Assembly: GCF_011742555.1 (NCBI RefSeq)
Contig: NZ_JAAQQR010000001.1
Coordinates: 124,001 to 188,000 of the forward strand
Direction of reading: 5' to 3'
Length of the DNA stretch: 64,000 nt
Source: Luteibacter jiangsuensis
GTDB taxonomy: Bacteria > Pseudomonadota > Gammaproteobacteria > Xanthomonadales > Rhodanobacteraceae
Shown here: one piece after another, positions 27,998 through 36,222 of the stretch
How the letters are laid out: each line of letters opens with the position of its first letter
How positions within the stretch are numbered: the first letter of the stretch is position 1
Program-made: the position numbers and the translations under genes
The notes under the pieces: model-generated
The model's database searches: none
Told to the model about the DNA's origin: nothing
The model's input: only the letters and a program-made list of their open reading frames with translations

Positions 27998-29994
27998 CTT
28001 TATGGCCGAACCGTTCTGCGGACGCCGCCCTCTTCAGGGCCCTGTTCGAAACGGCCCCGGACGCCATGGTGGTCGTGGACAAGTCGGGCACCATCGTGCT
28101 GGCCAACCCGCGGGCCGAATCCCTCTTCGGCTACGCGCCGGGCACGCTGGCCGGGCAGCTCATCGAGATACTGCTCCCTGACCAGGTGCGCGCACTGCAC
28201 GTGGCACACCGCACGCATTACATGGACAGCCCGCGCGTCCGGCCCATGGGCGCCGGCTATGAACTCACGGGCGTGCGGGCGGACGGCTCGCCGTTTCCCG
28301 TGGAAATCGGCCTGAGTCCGATCGCCGGCGGCCCGGAGGCCCTGTTCGCCGCATCCATCCGCGACATCTCGGAAACGCAGCGCGCCCGTCAGGCACTTGC
28401 CCGCAGCGCCTACGATGCCGCGTTGGCGGACATCAGCCGACGCATCCTCGTCGCGCCCAGCCACGAGGCGGCCCTCGCCGAGATACCCGTATTGATCGCG
28501 TCGGCGCTGAGCGCGCCGGCGGTCGCGATCCTGCTGACCGACCCGCACGGGGACAAGCCTCGCGTCAGCGGCTCCTCGGGGCTCGATCCGGCATTCACGG
28601 AAAAGCTGTCGCACGCGCCCTGGTTCCCGATGCTGGATGCGCTGCAGCGCGGGAGGATGGAGGCGGGCGAGGTGGTCGAATTCCCCGCTATCGACGGCGC
28701 GCCGTCGCCACGCGCCGTACTGGCCACGTTGCCGGACCGGCGGGCGCCCGCCGGCTATCTGGTCGCATGGCTTCCCCCCGGCAACGGAAACGGCAGCGAT
28801 CGCGACAGGCACCACTTCGTGGGCGCCGTGGCCAACGTGCTTTCGGGAGCCATCCAGCGTGGACGCGCCGACGAGCAACTGGCCCATGCCCAGCGCCTGG
28901 ACGCCCTGGGTCAGCTTACCGGCGGCATCGCGCACGACTTCAATAACCTGCTCACGATCATCTCCGGAAACCTGCAGTTGCTGGAGATGGACGGCGCCAA
29001 GGACCCCGAAACCGCGGAAGTCGTGGCAAGCGCGTCGCGCGCCGTGGAACGAGGGTCGGCACTTACCCGGAAGCTGCTCGGCTTCTCGCGGCGCCAGCGC
29101 CTCACCCCGCGCGCTGTGCGGCCGGAATTGCTCCTGGCCGACTTGAGCGACATGCTCGGCCGCACGCTGGGCGAGCAGATTCGCGTGATGGCGAGTTGCA
29201 CGGACGCCCTGCCCGCCGTGTTCGCCGATCCGGGCGAACTGGAGGCCGCGTTGATCAATCTCGCCTTGAACGCGCGAGACGCCATGCCGAACGGCGGCAA
29301 GTTGATCATCTCGGCCCGGGCGCTGGAGGTCCAGACAGGCGAGGACCTCGCGCCGGGCTCCTACGTAGTGTTTTCGGTGGCGGACACCGGCGTCGGCATG
29401 CCGCCGGAAGTCAGTGCCCGTGCCTTCGAACCCTTCTTCACCACGAAGGGTCCCGGCAAGGGGAGCGGACTCGGCCTCAGCATGGTCTATGGGTTCGTGA
29501 AGCAATCGGGGGGGCGGCTCACGCTGGAAAGCGAAGTCGGCGCGGGCACGCGAATCGAGATGGTGCTCCCCGTGGCCGGCGCGGAGGTCGTCGGGCCGAC
29601 GGAAACGTCAGCCGTTGCCTCGAGCGGCGCGAGCATCCTCGTGGTCGAGGACGAACCCGAAGTGCGCCGAATCGCAGCGTCCTTCCTTCGCTCGGCGGGC
29701 TACGTACCCCTGGAGGCCGCCGATACCGCGTCGGCTCGCGCCATTTTCGACGCCCACGAGGACATCGAGATGCTGTTCACGGACGTCGTGCTCGGCGCCG
29801 GCGAATCCGGTATCGAGCTGGCCCACGAACTCAAGGCGCGGCGCCCGGCGCTCAAGGTACTGCTCACCTCGGGCTACGAATTCGATTCACGAGGCGACGA
29901 CCCCGCCGAAGAACCGGCCTTCCCTCTCCTGCGCAAGCCGTATCGACGCGAAGAACTGATCGCCGTCTGGCAGCGCGTTCTATCGCAGCCCTGA
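27994..29994 (+). CDS. Soluble PAS-GAF hybrid histidine kinase
   Basis: A 666-residue kinase with no membrane segment. Order: PAS (about 10-130), GAF-like (about 140-290), HisKA with H314 in GGIAHDFNNLL, HATPase (NLALNARDAMPNGG, DTGVGMPPEV, KGSGLGLSMVYGF) and a C-terminal receiver with D597 in MLFTDVVLG. The PAS contains RALHVAHRTHY with H69 in the place where FixL-type haem PAS domains have the proximal His, and MGAGYELTGVRADGSPFPVE, so an oxygen- or redox-sensing PAS is possible; the same pattern occurs in non-haem PAS domains. Its stop abuts the convergent Crp/Fnr gene. Confidence 0.9.
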   Translation: MTLWPNRSADAALFRALFETAPDAMVVVDKSGTIVLANPRAESLFGYAPGTLAGQLIEILLPDQVRALHVAHRTHYMDSPRVRPMGAGYELTGVRADGSPFPVEIGLSPIAGGPEALFAASIRDISETQRARQALARSAYDAALADISRRILVAPSHEAALAEIPVLIASALSAPAVAILLTDPHGDKPRVSGSSGLDPAFTEKLSHAPWFPMLDALQRGRMEAGEVVEFPAIDGAPSPRAVLATLPDRRAPAGYLVAWLPPGNGNGSDRDRHHFVGAVANVLSGAIQRGRADEQLAHAQRLDALGQLTGGIAHDFNNLLTIISGNLQLLEMDGAKDPETAEVVASASRAVERGSALTRKLLGFSRRQRLTPRAVRPELLLADLSDMLGRTLGEQIRVMASCTDALPAVFADPGELEAALINLALNARDAMPNGGKLIISARALEVQTGEDLAPGSYVVFSVADTGVGMPPEVSARAFEPFFTTKGPGKGSGLGLSMVYGFVKQSGGRLTLESEVGAGTRIEMVLPVAGAEVVGPTETSAVASSGASILVVEDEPEVRRIAASFLRSAGYVPLEAADTASARAIFDAHEDIEMLFTDVVLGAGESGIELAHELKARRPALKVLLTSGYEFDSRGDDPAEEPAFPLLRKPYRREELIAVWQRVLSQP

Positions 29995-30711
29995 TCAGGC
30001 GGCGACGGCCATCTCGCGCAGGCCTTCCGCATCGAGCACGCGCACTTCCCGGCGCTGAACGCTGATGAAGTGGCGATCGGCCAGGTGCGAGAGGGCGCGG
30101 CTTACCGTCTCGTGCTTGATCGCCAGGAAGCTGGCGATGTCCAGACGGCTCATGCGCAGGATGAAGTGCTTCGCGCTGTAGCCCATGCGTGCCTGTCTCG
30201 CCGCCATATCGATGAGGAACGCAGCGACTCGCGGCTCGGCGGCAAGCGTGGAGAGCAGCAGCATCCAGCTGCGGTCGCAGCGAATCTCCGCGGCAAGCGC
30301 AGCATGGATCTGCTCCTGCAAGCCGGTGACATGCGCAGCGGCCTTCATCACGGCCGGATACGGCAACTCCCAGCTTTCGCTGTCTTCGAGGGCAACGGCA
30401 TCGCACGCGTAGGAGCCGAGACCGATCGAATCCACCCCGATCAGCTCGCCGCGCATCTTGAACGCCGTGACCCTCTCCCGACCGTCGTCGGTCAGGCCGG
30501 ATGTCTTGAACGATCCCGAATGGATGAGGTGCAGCGCACGAAACGGCTGGCCCGCGTGGAACAGGTGCTGCCCGGCCTTGTGCTTCCGCCGGGTGACCGC
30601 GAGGTGCTGCTGCAGCGCCTCCAGATCGAGGCAGGCATCCGACGATGGTGCCGTAGGCCAGACCGTCCATGGAAGGGAGCGGGTGGATGAAGGGTCGATG
30701 CTCGTGCTCAC
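29995..30711 (-). CDS. Crp/Fnr-family regulator, FNR-type DNA reading head, no N-terminal Cys cluster
   Basis: A 238-residue regulator. Start GTG 30711 follows GGGAGACCCACC; the frame runs upstream to 30891 without a comparable ribosome site. The cyclic-nucleotide-like beta-roll (HLFHAGQPFRALHLIHSGSF) is followed by an HTH with E201-T-V-S204-R205, the E-x-x-S-R combination by which FNR reads TTGAT half-sites. Only C27, C103 and C145 are present, without the closely spaced CxxC ligands of [4Fe-4S] FNR, so its signal must differ. It is the best candidate for the TTGAY-N4-RTCAA boxes of the island. Confidence 0.88.
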   Translation of the reverse strand: MSTSIDPSSTRSLPWTVWPTAPSSDACLDLEALQQHLAVTRRKHKAGQHLFHAGQPFRALHLIHSGSFKTSGLTDDGRERVTAFKMRGELIGVDSIGLGSYACDAVALEDSESWELPYPAVMKAAAHVTGLQEQIHAALAAEIRCDRSWMLLLSTLAAEPRVAAFLIDMAARQARMGYSAKHFILRMSRLDIASFLAIKHETVSRALSHLADRHFISVQRREVRVLDAEGLREMAVAA

Positions 30712-30835
30712 GGTGGGTCTCCCTGGTTCGATCTCTATGCCGTGTAGCCACGTTAAACGCCGTCCGTCACGGAACGTGTTCTGTACCGCAACGGTTCGTA
30801 ACACTTTGTAACGGTTGCGCCGGATTTGTCCTCTT

Positions 30836-30849
30836 TTGACGGGCGTCAA
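30836..30849 (+). promoter_or_regulatory. FNR/ANR-type box upstream of truncated USP
   Basis: TTGACGGGCGTCAA, a perfect inverted repeat with 5-bp arms. It ends 59 nt before TTG 30909. A start at ATG 30849 would overlap the box, and ATG 30876 would precede the expected transcription start. Confidence 0.62.
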
Positions 30850-30908
30850 TGTCGGGGCGGCTCCATTGCGTTCCGATGGGGCTGCTTCCATTCCAAGGTG
30901 CCGCCAAC

Positions 30909-31280
30909 TTGTTTCCCCACCTGCTCGTCGCGATCGATGGCCGTGCCGGCACGCCGCGCGACGTTGCCCTTGGTTTCCGTATTGCCTCGCGCATCGGCGC
31001 CCGGGTCACCGTGCTGTTCATCGTCACGCCGGCGAACGGTGGCACCCAGCCGTCGTGGGGGCCCCGTTCGCAGGATGCCATCGACGCCGGCGAACGCCTG
31101 TTCCGCCACGTACGCCAGATGGCCGCGACGGCGGGCGTGCCATGCGTATGCCGCTATGCCTTCGGAAACGACGCCGAGATGATCGTGCGCGAGGCGTCCA
31201 CCGCGCACCGTTGCGACCTGGTGCTGTTCAATGCGCCAGCAGCAGGGGTACCCGAGACCGGTGCAACAGTGCTCGGGTAA
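30909..31280 (+). CDS. Universal stress protein with truncated C-terminus
   Basis: A USP half-domain, LFPHLLVAIDGRAGTPRDVA then RIGARVTVLFIVTPA and CDLVLFNAPAAG. The start TTG 30909 (after AAGGTG) is chosen because it gives the MFPHLL-type start and fits the box spacing; ATG 30876 is the alternative. The protein stops about where the G-2x-G-9x-G-S ATP loop should begin, and its last ~17 codons lie antisense to the end of the convergent USP (53-nt overlap). It may be a decaying copy. Confidence 0.65.
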   Translation: MFPHLLVAIDGRAGTPRDVALGFRIASRIGARVTVLFIVTPANGGTQPSWGPRSQDAIDAGERLFRHVRQMAATAGVPCVCRYAFGNDAEMIVREASTAHRCDLVLFNAPAAGVPETGATVLG

Positions 31281-32148
31281 CGCCGCCGAAGACATATTCC
31301 GCAGCGCGGCTGTGGCCGTAGCAGCCCATCACGATCAGGTCGGCCGAGGTGGTTCGGGTTTCGTCGAGCAGCACGTCTTCCGGAGGCCTGCCCTGGCCAT
31401 CGAGTACGTCGAATGTGGCCATGATGTCGTGGCTGGCGAGATGGCCGGCCAGTGCGGAGGCGCCGGTCGTACTCTCGTAGACGGCGCGCGCGTGCCCTGC
31501 CCCCGCGACGGTGACGATGCGCAAGGCGCATCCCGACGGTAGCCAGCGCAGGGCTTCATGCAGTGCCCGTGCCGACTCCGGCGTGTCGCTCCAGGCAACC
31601 AGGACGCGGCGCGGCCGACGGGCCAATGTCGCCCCACGGGGCAGGACGAGCGTGGGCCGGCCGCTTCGGACCAGAAGATGGCTGAACCACCGCGTGGCCA
31701 CCGGCCGCATGGGCGCGGCTTCGAGAGGAACGCCGGTCACCACACAGCCGGCACCGCGCGCGAGGCGCAGGACCCTGTCGACGAGTTGACCTTCGGGACA
31801 ATCGGCCCGTTCGCAGGTCGCCTTCGCATGCAGCCGCGCCAGCGATCGGCGAAGCGATTCGAGGTGCGCCTCGGCATCGCCGCGCCGCGCAAGGTGGTCC
31901 AGGGCCAACGCCCGCACGGGCGATTCGCCCCAGGGGCACGGCACGTGCTCAGGGAGCGGAACCGGCAACAGGGCGCGCCATTCGTCCCCGTGCGGCGCGA
32001 AATGCGCGGTGGCCTCGAGCACCGCCGCGTCGTGCGGCTCCTGCCCCAGGATGGAGACGATGCCGTTGAACGTGTCGGTCGACGCGTCAGCGGATCGCTT
32101 CGTCGTGCGATACCGCGACGGTGCGACGTCCGGCGTGGATCTTTGCAT
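31228..32148 (-). CDS. Tandem universal stress protein
   Basis: A 306-residue two-domain USP. ATG 32148 lies 16 nt after the stop of the upstream USP on the same strand, so the two form an operon. The C-terminal half has VLVAWSDTPESARALHEAL and a loop GCYGHSRAAEYVFGGVTRAL, ending VPLLLAH. The N-terminal half is degenerate. Its 3' end overlaps the convergent truncated USP by 53 nt. Confidence 0.83.
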   Translation of the reverse strand: MQRSTPDVAPSRYRTTKRSADASTDTFNGIVSILGQEPHDAAVLEATAHFAPHGDEWRALLPVPLPEHVPCPWGESPVRALALDHLARRGDAEAHLESLRRSLARLHAKATCERADCPEGQLVDRVLRLARGAGCVVTGVPLEAAPMRPVATRWFSHLLVRSGRPTLVLPRGATLARRPRRVLVAWSDTPESARALHEALRWLPSGCALRIVTVAGAGHARAVYESTTGASALAGHLASHDIMATFDVLDGQGRPPEDVLLDETRTTSADLIVMGCYGHSRAAEYVFGGVTRALLHRSRVPLLLAH

Positions 32149-32164
32149 GGGAACGGGCTCCGGA

Positions 32165-33055
32165 TCAGTGGGCGAAAAGCACTGGCACGCGTGCCTGGAA
32201 GAACAGGTCGCGGGTCGTGCCACCGATGACCCATTCGCGAACCTTGCCGTGTCCGTATCCGCCGGCGACGATCAGCTCCGCTGAAACATGCTGGGCGTGC
32301 GCAAGGATCGATTCGCCGATCGACCGGCCGCGCGACTTGCAGGTATCCAGGTGCGCCGCAATGCCATGGCGGCGCAGATAGCCGAGCGCGCCGCTGCCGC
32401 GGTCCTCCCGCGCTTCCAGCGCGTTGGCGACCGGATCGACCAGCAGCACGTTCACACGCTCGCACCCCTCGAGAAGAGGAAGTGCCTCCCTCAGGGCCCG
32501 TGCGGCTTCGGGCGTGTCCGACCACGCCACGAGCGCGCGTCGCGGCGGGTACGGCTGCAGATCGTTCGGTGGAACCACCACGATGGGGCGTCCCGATTCG
32601 TGCAGCAGCGCCGAGAAGTAGGTGTGGGCAATCGCCACGTCAGCCTGTCCATCCTCGGGTCGCGCCAGAACCACGAGGTCGCTCGAACGCGCGGCACCGG
32701 CGGCCAGGCTGGCGGGTTCCACGCACAGGGCTTCCAGCGTGCGAACGTCGCCCGGCACGCCCAGCCCCGCCAGCGTCTTGCGGGTGGAATCCGCCGCAGC
32801 GCGCGCCGATTCGCGCAAGTCATCGTAGATCTGGGGGAAGCTCGGATCGGGGATCATGGCCCATGCGTCGATCATCGGTGCGGGCATCACCATGAGCTGC
32901 AGCACCTGCAGCCTTGCATCGAACTGGCGGGCCACCGCGCCGGCGAATTCGATGGCGAGGGCATCGCTCCGCGTCTGCACCAGTGCCACGGCGATCTCGC
33001 GCCAGGGTGAGCTCACCGCATGGGGAACGGTCGTTTGGCTGGCAGGGAGGGACAT
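32165..33055 (-). CDS. Tandem universal stress protein
   Basis: A 296-residue two-domain USP starting MSLPASQTTVPHAV. The first half carries IAVALVQTRSDALAIEFAG and VLQLMVMPAPMIDAWAMIPD; the second has ALVAWSDTPEAARALREALPLLEG and GGYGHGKVREWVIGGTTRDL, ending VPVLFAH. Very close to the USPs at 3219 and 36876. An FNR-type box sits 57 nt upstream with TACAAC (33086-33091, minus strand) between box and gene. Confidence 0.88.
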   Translation of the reverse strand: MSLPASQTTVPHAVSSPWREIAVALVQTRSDALAIEFAGAVARQFDARLQVLQLMVMPAPMIDAWAMIPDPSFPQIYDDLRESARAAADSTRKTLAGLGVPGDVRTLEALCVEPASLAAGAARSSDLVVLARPEDGQADVAIAHTYFSALLHESGRPIVVVPPNDLQPYPPRRALVAWSDTPEAARALREALPLLEGCERVNVLLVDPVANALEAREDRGSGALGYLRRHGIAAHLDTCKSRGRSIGESILAHAQHVSAELIVAGGYGHGKVREWVIGGTTRDLFFQARVPVLFAH

Positions 33056-33112
33056 GTCGGCGCTCCGGTGTAATAGGTAAGTCTCGTTGTACGACGTCGC
33101 CGACAATGCACG

Positions 33113-33126
33113 TTGACGCACGTCAA
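33113..33126 (-). promoter_or_regulatory. FNR/ANR-type box upstream of the 33055 USP operon
   Basis: TTGACGCACGTCAA, perfect 5-bp arms. It is 57 nt from the start, with minus-strand TACAAC 21 nt downstream. It overlaps the last four bases of the preceding USP gene. Confidence 0.7.
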
Positions 33127-33731
33127 CTGGGTACGGCGGACTCGCCGGGTGCGGCGCTCCGGCACGTGAGCAGCGGCACGCTCGTTCGCGCGGCGACGCG
33201 ACGCGCAAGGCGGCCACCCCGCGCGCCCATCACGACGAGGTCGCAGCCGGTGTCCGCCACTGCCTGCAGAATGGCCCGGTCCGGATGCGGGTCGTAGGCC
33301 AGTCGCGTTTCGCAACGGACTCCCGCGTTCATGGCAAGCGAGCGCTGTCGTTCCAGGTTGCGTTCGGCGAGTGCGGCGCAGTCCGGGTCCACGGCGACCT
33401 CGGCGGCCGCGAACAGGCGCGCCAACACGCGCCCTCCCCGCCACGGCGTCGCCGCGTGCAGGAAGACGACGGACGCGACCAGGGCCTTGGCGAGCGAAAC
33501 CCCGAGCGCTGCCGCGTCGTCGGCAAGGGCCGATCCATCCGTCGCTATGAGTATCCGCGTAAATGGCGGCTTGCACTCGGTGACCATGTCGCCGCGCGGC
33601 AAGGTTTTTGCGCACGTTCGGCAGAGCAGGCGCAGTGTGTCGCCCGAAGGCAGCAGTTCGTCGGGAACCTCGCCTTCGGCGATGGGCTGGCGCAGGAGCG
33701 ATCGGTACGGCGTCGACGGCACTTTGTCCAT
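33123..33731 (-). CDS. Universal stress protein with N-terminal extension
   Basis: A 202-residue protein. ATG 33731 follows GGGAGGCCGCC. About 65 N-terminal residues precede the Usp domain and contain CRTCAKTLPRGDMVTECKPP, a Cys pair that could bind metal or sense redox. The Usp domain runs from ILIATDGSALADDAAALG to GARGGRLARRVAARTSVPLL; the loop is shortened relative to G-2x-G-9x-G-S. An FNR-type box lies 65 nt upstream. Confidence 0.82.
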   Translation of the reverse strand: MDKVPSTPYRSLLRQPIAEGEVPDELLPSGDTLRLLCRTCAKTLPRGDMVTECKPPFTRILIATDGSALADDAAALGVSLAKALVASVVFLHAATPWRGGRVLARLFAAAEVAVDPDCAALAERNLERQRSLAMNAGVRCETRLAYDPHPDRAILQAVADTGCDLVVMGARGGRLARRVAARTSVPLLTCRSAAPGESAVPS

Positions 33732-33796
33732 GGCGGCCTCCCGTTCATGTGTCGCGCGGACTGCCGACACCTTCGCGCGGCGCGCACCCGTCCGTC

Positions 33797-33810
33797 TTGA
33801 TCGCGGTCAA
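33797..33810 (-). promoter_or_regulatory. FNR/ANR-type box for the 33731 USP
   Basis: TTGATCGCGGTCAA. It is 65 nt from the ATG at 33731, the second-longest spacing in the set, and 33 bp from the box serving the divergent USP. Confidence 0.62.
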
Positions 33811-33843
33811 GTCCGGCAGCGTCGTCGGGCAGGAGTGCCGTAG

Positions 33844-33857
33844 TTGACCGGTATCAA
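33844..33857 (+). promoter_or_regulatory. FNR/ANR-type box for the 33913 USP
   Basis: TTGACCGGTATCAA, one base from the perfect FNR palindrome. A -10-like TAAAAG (33879-33884) lies 21 nt downstream and the ATG 55 nt downstream. Confidence 0.7.
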
Positions 33858-33912
33858 GTCGGCCTGGCGCCCAAGTCGTAAAAGGGTGTATCGACCCTCG
33901 TCTGGAGCGGAC

Positions 33913-34803
33913 ATGAACACGACCAAATCCTCGCAAGACACCGCATCCTGCTCACCGGCCAGCTGTCTGCCGCCCGTGGGCGATGTGCTTGCGATCGTCT
34001 CCGGCCCCCGCGAAGGCGCCGCCTACGTTGCCAGCCGCCTGGCTGCGCGCGACGGCGGATCGGTGACGGGCTGCGAAGCGTCGCCCGCGTTCCTGGGCGG
34101 CCGCGCCTTCCGCACGGACGCCACCGTTGCAGCGCTGCTGCAGCCCGCGCCGTCTGCCCAGCGCAAGGATGACCTGCGCCTGGGTGGCGATGGCGACGAG
34201 TTCATACGCATGGCCGAGACTGCCGGGGCACACGGTCCGCAGTGGGCGGTGCTGGGGAATGATCCCAACCATACGCTTGCGATGTTGAGCGCCTGGCACG
34301 ACCTGATCGTCGTCCAGCGGCCGGCCGACCCTCACGCCGACCCGCTCGAAGGATTGGGCTCCCTGTTGACCGGCACGGGCCTGCCTTGCCTCGTACTGCC
34401 AGACGTCTGTGCGCCGTCCGGCGTTTTCGATCGCGTGCTGCTGGCCTGGGACGGCAGCCGGCCGGCCATCCGTGCGATTCGCGCGGCATTGCCGCTCGTG
34501 GCGGCGGCCCAGCACGTGCTCCTGCTCGACGGGTGCGCAGCGCATGGGGCTGCCGGGGACAACGCGCCAACCTTCGATCCCATGGCGTTCCTGGCGCAGC
34601 ACGGCATCGAGGCGACCCATCAGCGCATGCATGCTTCCCCGGCCGAAGCGGGCGCCGCTATCCTCAAACACGCACGCCAGTACAAGGCCGATCTGCTCGT
34701 CATGGGCGCCTATGGACACACGCCGCTGAGGGAAAGGCTGTTCGGCGGCGCCACGCGGCACGTGCTTGCCCATGGCAACCTGCCCGCCTTCCTCTACCAC
34801 TGA
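33913..34803 (+). CDS. Tandem universal stress protein, divergent type
   Basis: A 296-residue protein with ribosome site GGAGCGGAC before ATG 33913. The N-terminal half (VGDVLAIVSGPREGAAYVAS) is strongly diverged; the C-terminal half is USP-like with RVLLAWDGSRPAIRAIRAAL and an intact-looking loop GAYGHTPLRERLFGGATRHV, ending LPAFLYH. The N-terminal region has two Cys (CSPASC). Confidence 0.82.
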   Translation: MNTTKSSQDTASCSPASCLPPVGDVLAIVSGPREGAAYVASRLAARDGGSVTGCEASPAFLGGRAFRTDATVAALLQPAPSAQRKDDLRLGGDGDEFIRMAETAGAHGPQWAVLGNDPNHTLAMLSAWHDLIVVQRPADPHADPLEGLGSLLTGTGLPCLVLPDVCAPSGVFDRVLLAWDGSRPAIRAIRAALPLVAAAQHVLLLDGCAAHGAAGDNAPTFDPMAFLAQHGIEATHQRMHASPAEAGAAILKHARQYKADLLVMGAYGHTPLRERLFGGATRHVLAHGNLPAFLYH

Positions 34804-34821
34804 AGCAAGCCGGCGGACTTC

Positions 34822-36204
34822 CTAAGCGAGCCGGCAGGGAGCGTCCAGCGCCGGACATGCCACGGAGATACCGCGTGCACGCAGCAGCTGTTCCATGACC
34901 TGCATGCCACCGTCCGGCTCCCCGTGCACCAGCAGCACCTTACGCCGCGGCGAATTCCCCAGCCACGCCAGCAGTTCCGGCTGCCCCGCATGCGCCGAGA
35001 AACCGTTGATCGTCCAGATGTGCGCGCGTACGGCGACGTCGTGGCGACCGATACGAACGCGCTTCTGTCCGTCGATGATCCGCCTCGCCAGCGTCCCCTC
35101 GGCGGCGTAACCCACGAACACGACGCCCGCCCGGTCCCGGTCCAGGTTGTGCAGGAGGTGATGCACCACGCGGCCGCCCGTACACATACCCGAGCCGGCA
35201 AGAATGATCGCACCGCCTTCGATCGTGTTGATCGCCATCGAGTCGTCCACACCGCGGGTGAAGCGCACGTGCGGCATGTCGAAGGGATCTTCCCGGGCCA
35301 GCAACGCGCGAAAGGCGTCGCTCAGGCCTTCCGGATGGCGCCGGAACACCTCCGTGGCGGAGATCGCCATGGGCGAATCCAGGAACACCGGCGTATTCGC
35401 GGGAATCGCTCCGCTTCGCATGCCCCGGTGCAGGCAGTAGAGGATTTCCTGTGCGCGTTCCAGGGCGAACGTGGGAACGATCACATTGCCATGCCGTCGC
35501 AGTGTGGTGGCCACGGCCTCGAAGAACTCGTTTTCCGTCGCCGCGAAATCGCGGTGCGGCCGGTCTCCATAGGTTGTTTCCATGACCACGACGTCGGCTT
35601 CCGGAGCGGGCGCGAGCTCGCGCAACATGCCGCTGCCGTGATGGCCGAGGTCGCCGGAGAAGACCATCCGCCGCCGGTTCGTCCCGTCGTCCAGTTCCAG
35701 CAGGATGCTGGCCGAGCCGAGGATGTGCCCCGCATCGAGGAAGGTGGCGCGGATTCCCGGTGCCACCTCGCGTGTTTCCCCATATCCGACGGCCCCGTCG
35801 AATGCCTCCATCGCGAGGAACGCGTCCGCGATGGTCGTGAATGGCGCGGCGTTCACGTCGCCGCGCGCGGCAGCCCGGCGCGCTTCCTGTTCCTGGAGCG
35901 ATGCGGCGTCCAACAACACGATGCGGGCGAGATCCCTTGTGGCGGCGGTGGACAGGACAGGCCCGGTGAAGCCATCGCGGACCAGCTTCGGCAACCTGCC
36001 ACAATGGTCCAGGTGCGCGTGCGTCAGCAGCACGGCATCGACCGAGCGCGGATCGAACGCGAACCCACGGACGTTCGCGTCGTCGGCATCACGACCGCCC
36101 TGGAACATGCCGCAATCGATCAGGACCTGGCTGCTGCCGCATTGCACGAGGTGACAGGAACCGGTGACGCCGCGCGCAGCGCCATGGCAGGTGTAGACGA
36201 TCAC
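34822..36204 (-). CDS. MBL-fold/beta-CASP exonuclease-like protein
   Basis: A 460-residue metallo-beta-lactamase with beta-CASP domain, the YSH1/RNase J-like RNA-processing family. Motif 2 is LTHAHLDHCGRLP; further ligands occur in DAGHILGSASILLE and FSGDLGHHG, and the beta-CASP part has VPTFALERAQEIL, GSGMCTGGRVVHH and GFSAHAGQPELLAWL. Such proteins often sit in USP and PTA islands. It starts 18 nt after the GNAT stop, so it should share the FNR-type promoter of that gene. Confidence 0.88.
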   Translation of the reverse strand: MIVYTCHGAARGVTGSCHLVQCGSSQVLIDCGMFQGGRDADDANVRGFAFDPRSVDAVLLTHAHLDHCGRLPKLVRDGFTGPVLSTAATRDLARIVLLDAASLQEQEARRAAARGDVNAAPFTTIADAFLAMEAFDGAVGYGETREVAPGIRATFLDAGHILGSASILLELDDGTNRRRMVFSGDLGHHGSGMLRELAPAPEADVVVMETTYGDRPHRDFAATENEFFEAVATTLRRHGNVIVPTFALERAQEILYCLHRGMRSGAIPANTPVFLDSPMAISATEVFRRHPEGLSDAFRALLAREDPFDMPHVRFTRGVDDSMAINTIEGGAIILAGSGMCTGGRVVHHLLHNLDRDRAGVVFVGYAAEGTLARRIIDGQKRVRIGRHDVAVRAHIWTINGFSAHAGQPELLAWLGNSPRRKVLLVHGEPDGGMQVMEQLLRARGISVACPALDAPCRLA

Positions 36205-36222
36205 GGTGCCTCCGTGCGCGGG

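Noticed and set aside
29995-30711. Annotation as an oxygen-sensing [4Fe-4S] FNR
   Set aside because: The N-terminal cysteine cluster is absent, so only the Crp/Fnr family and DNA specificity are claimed.
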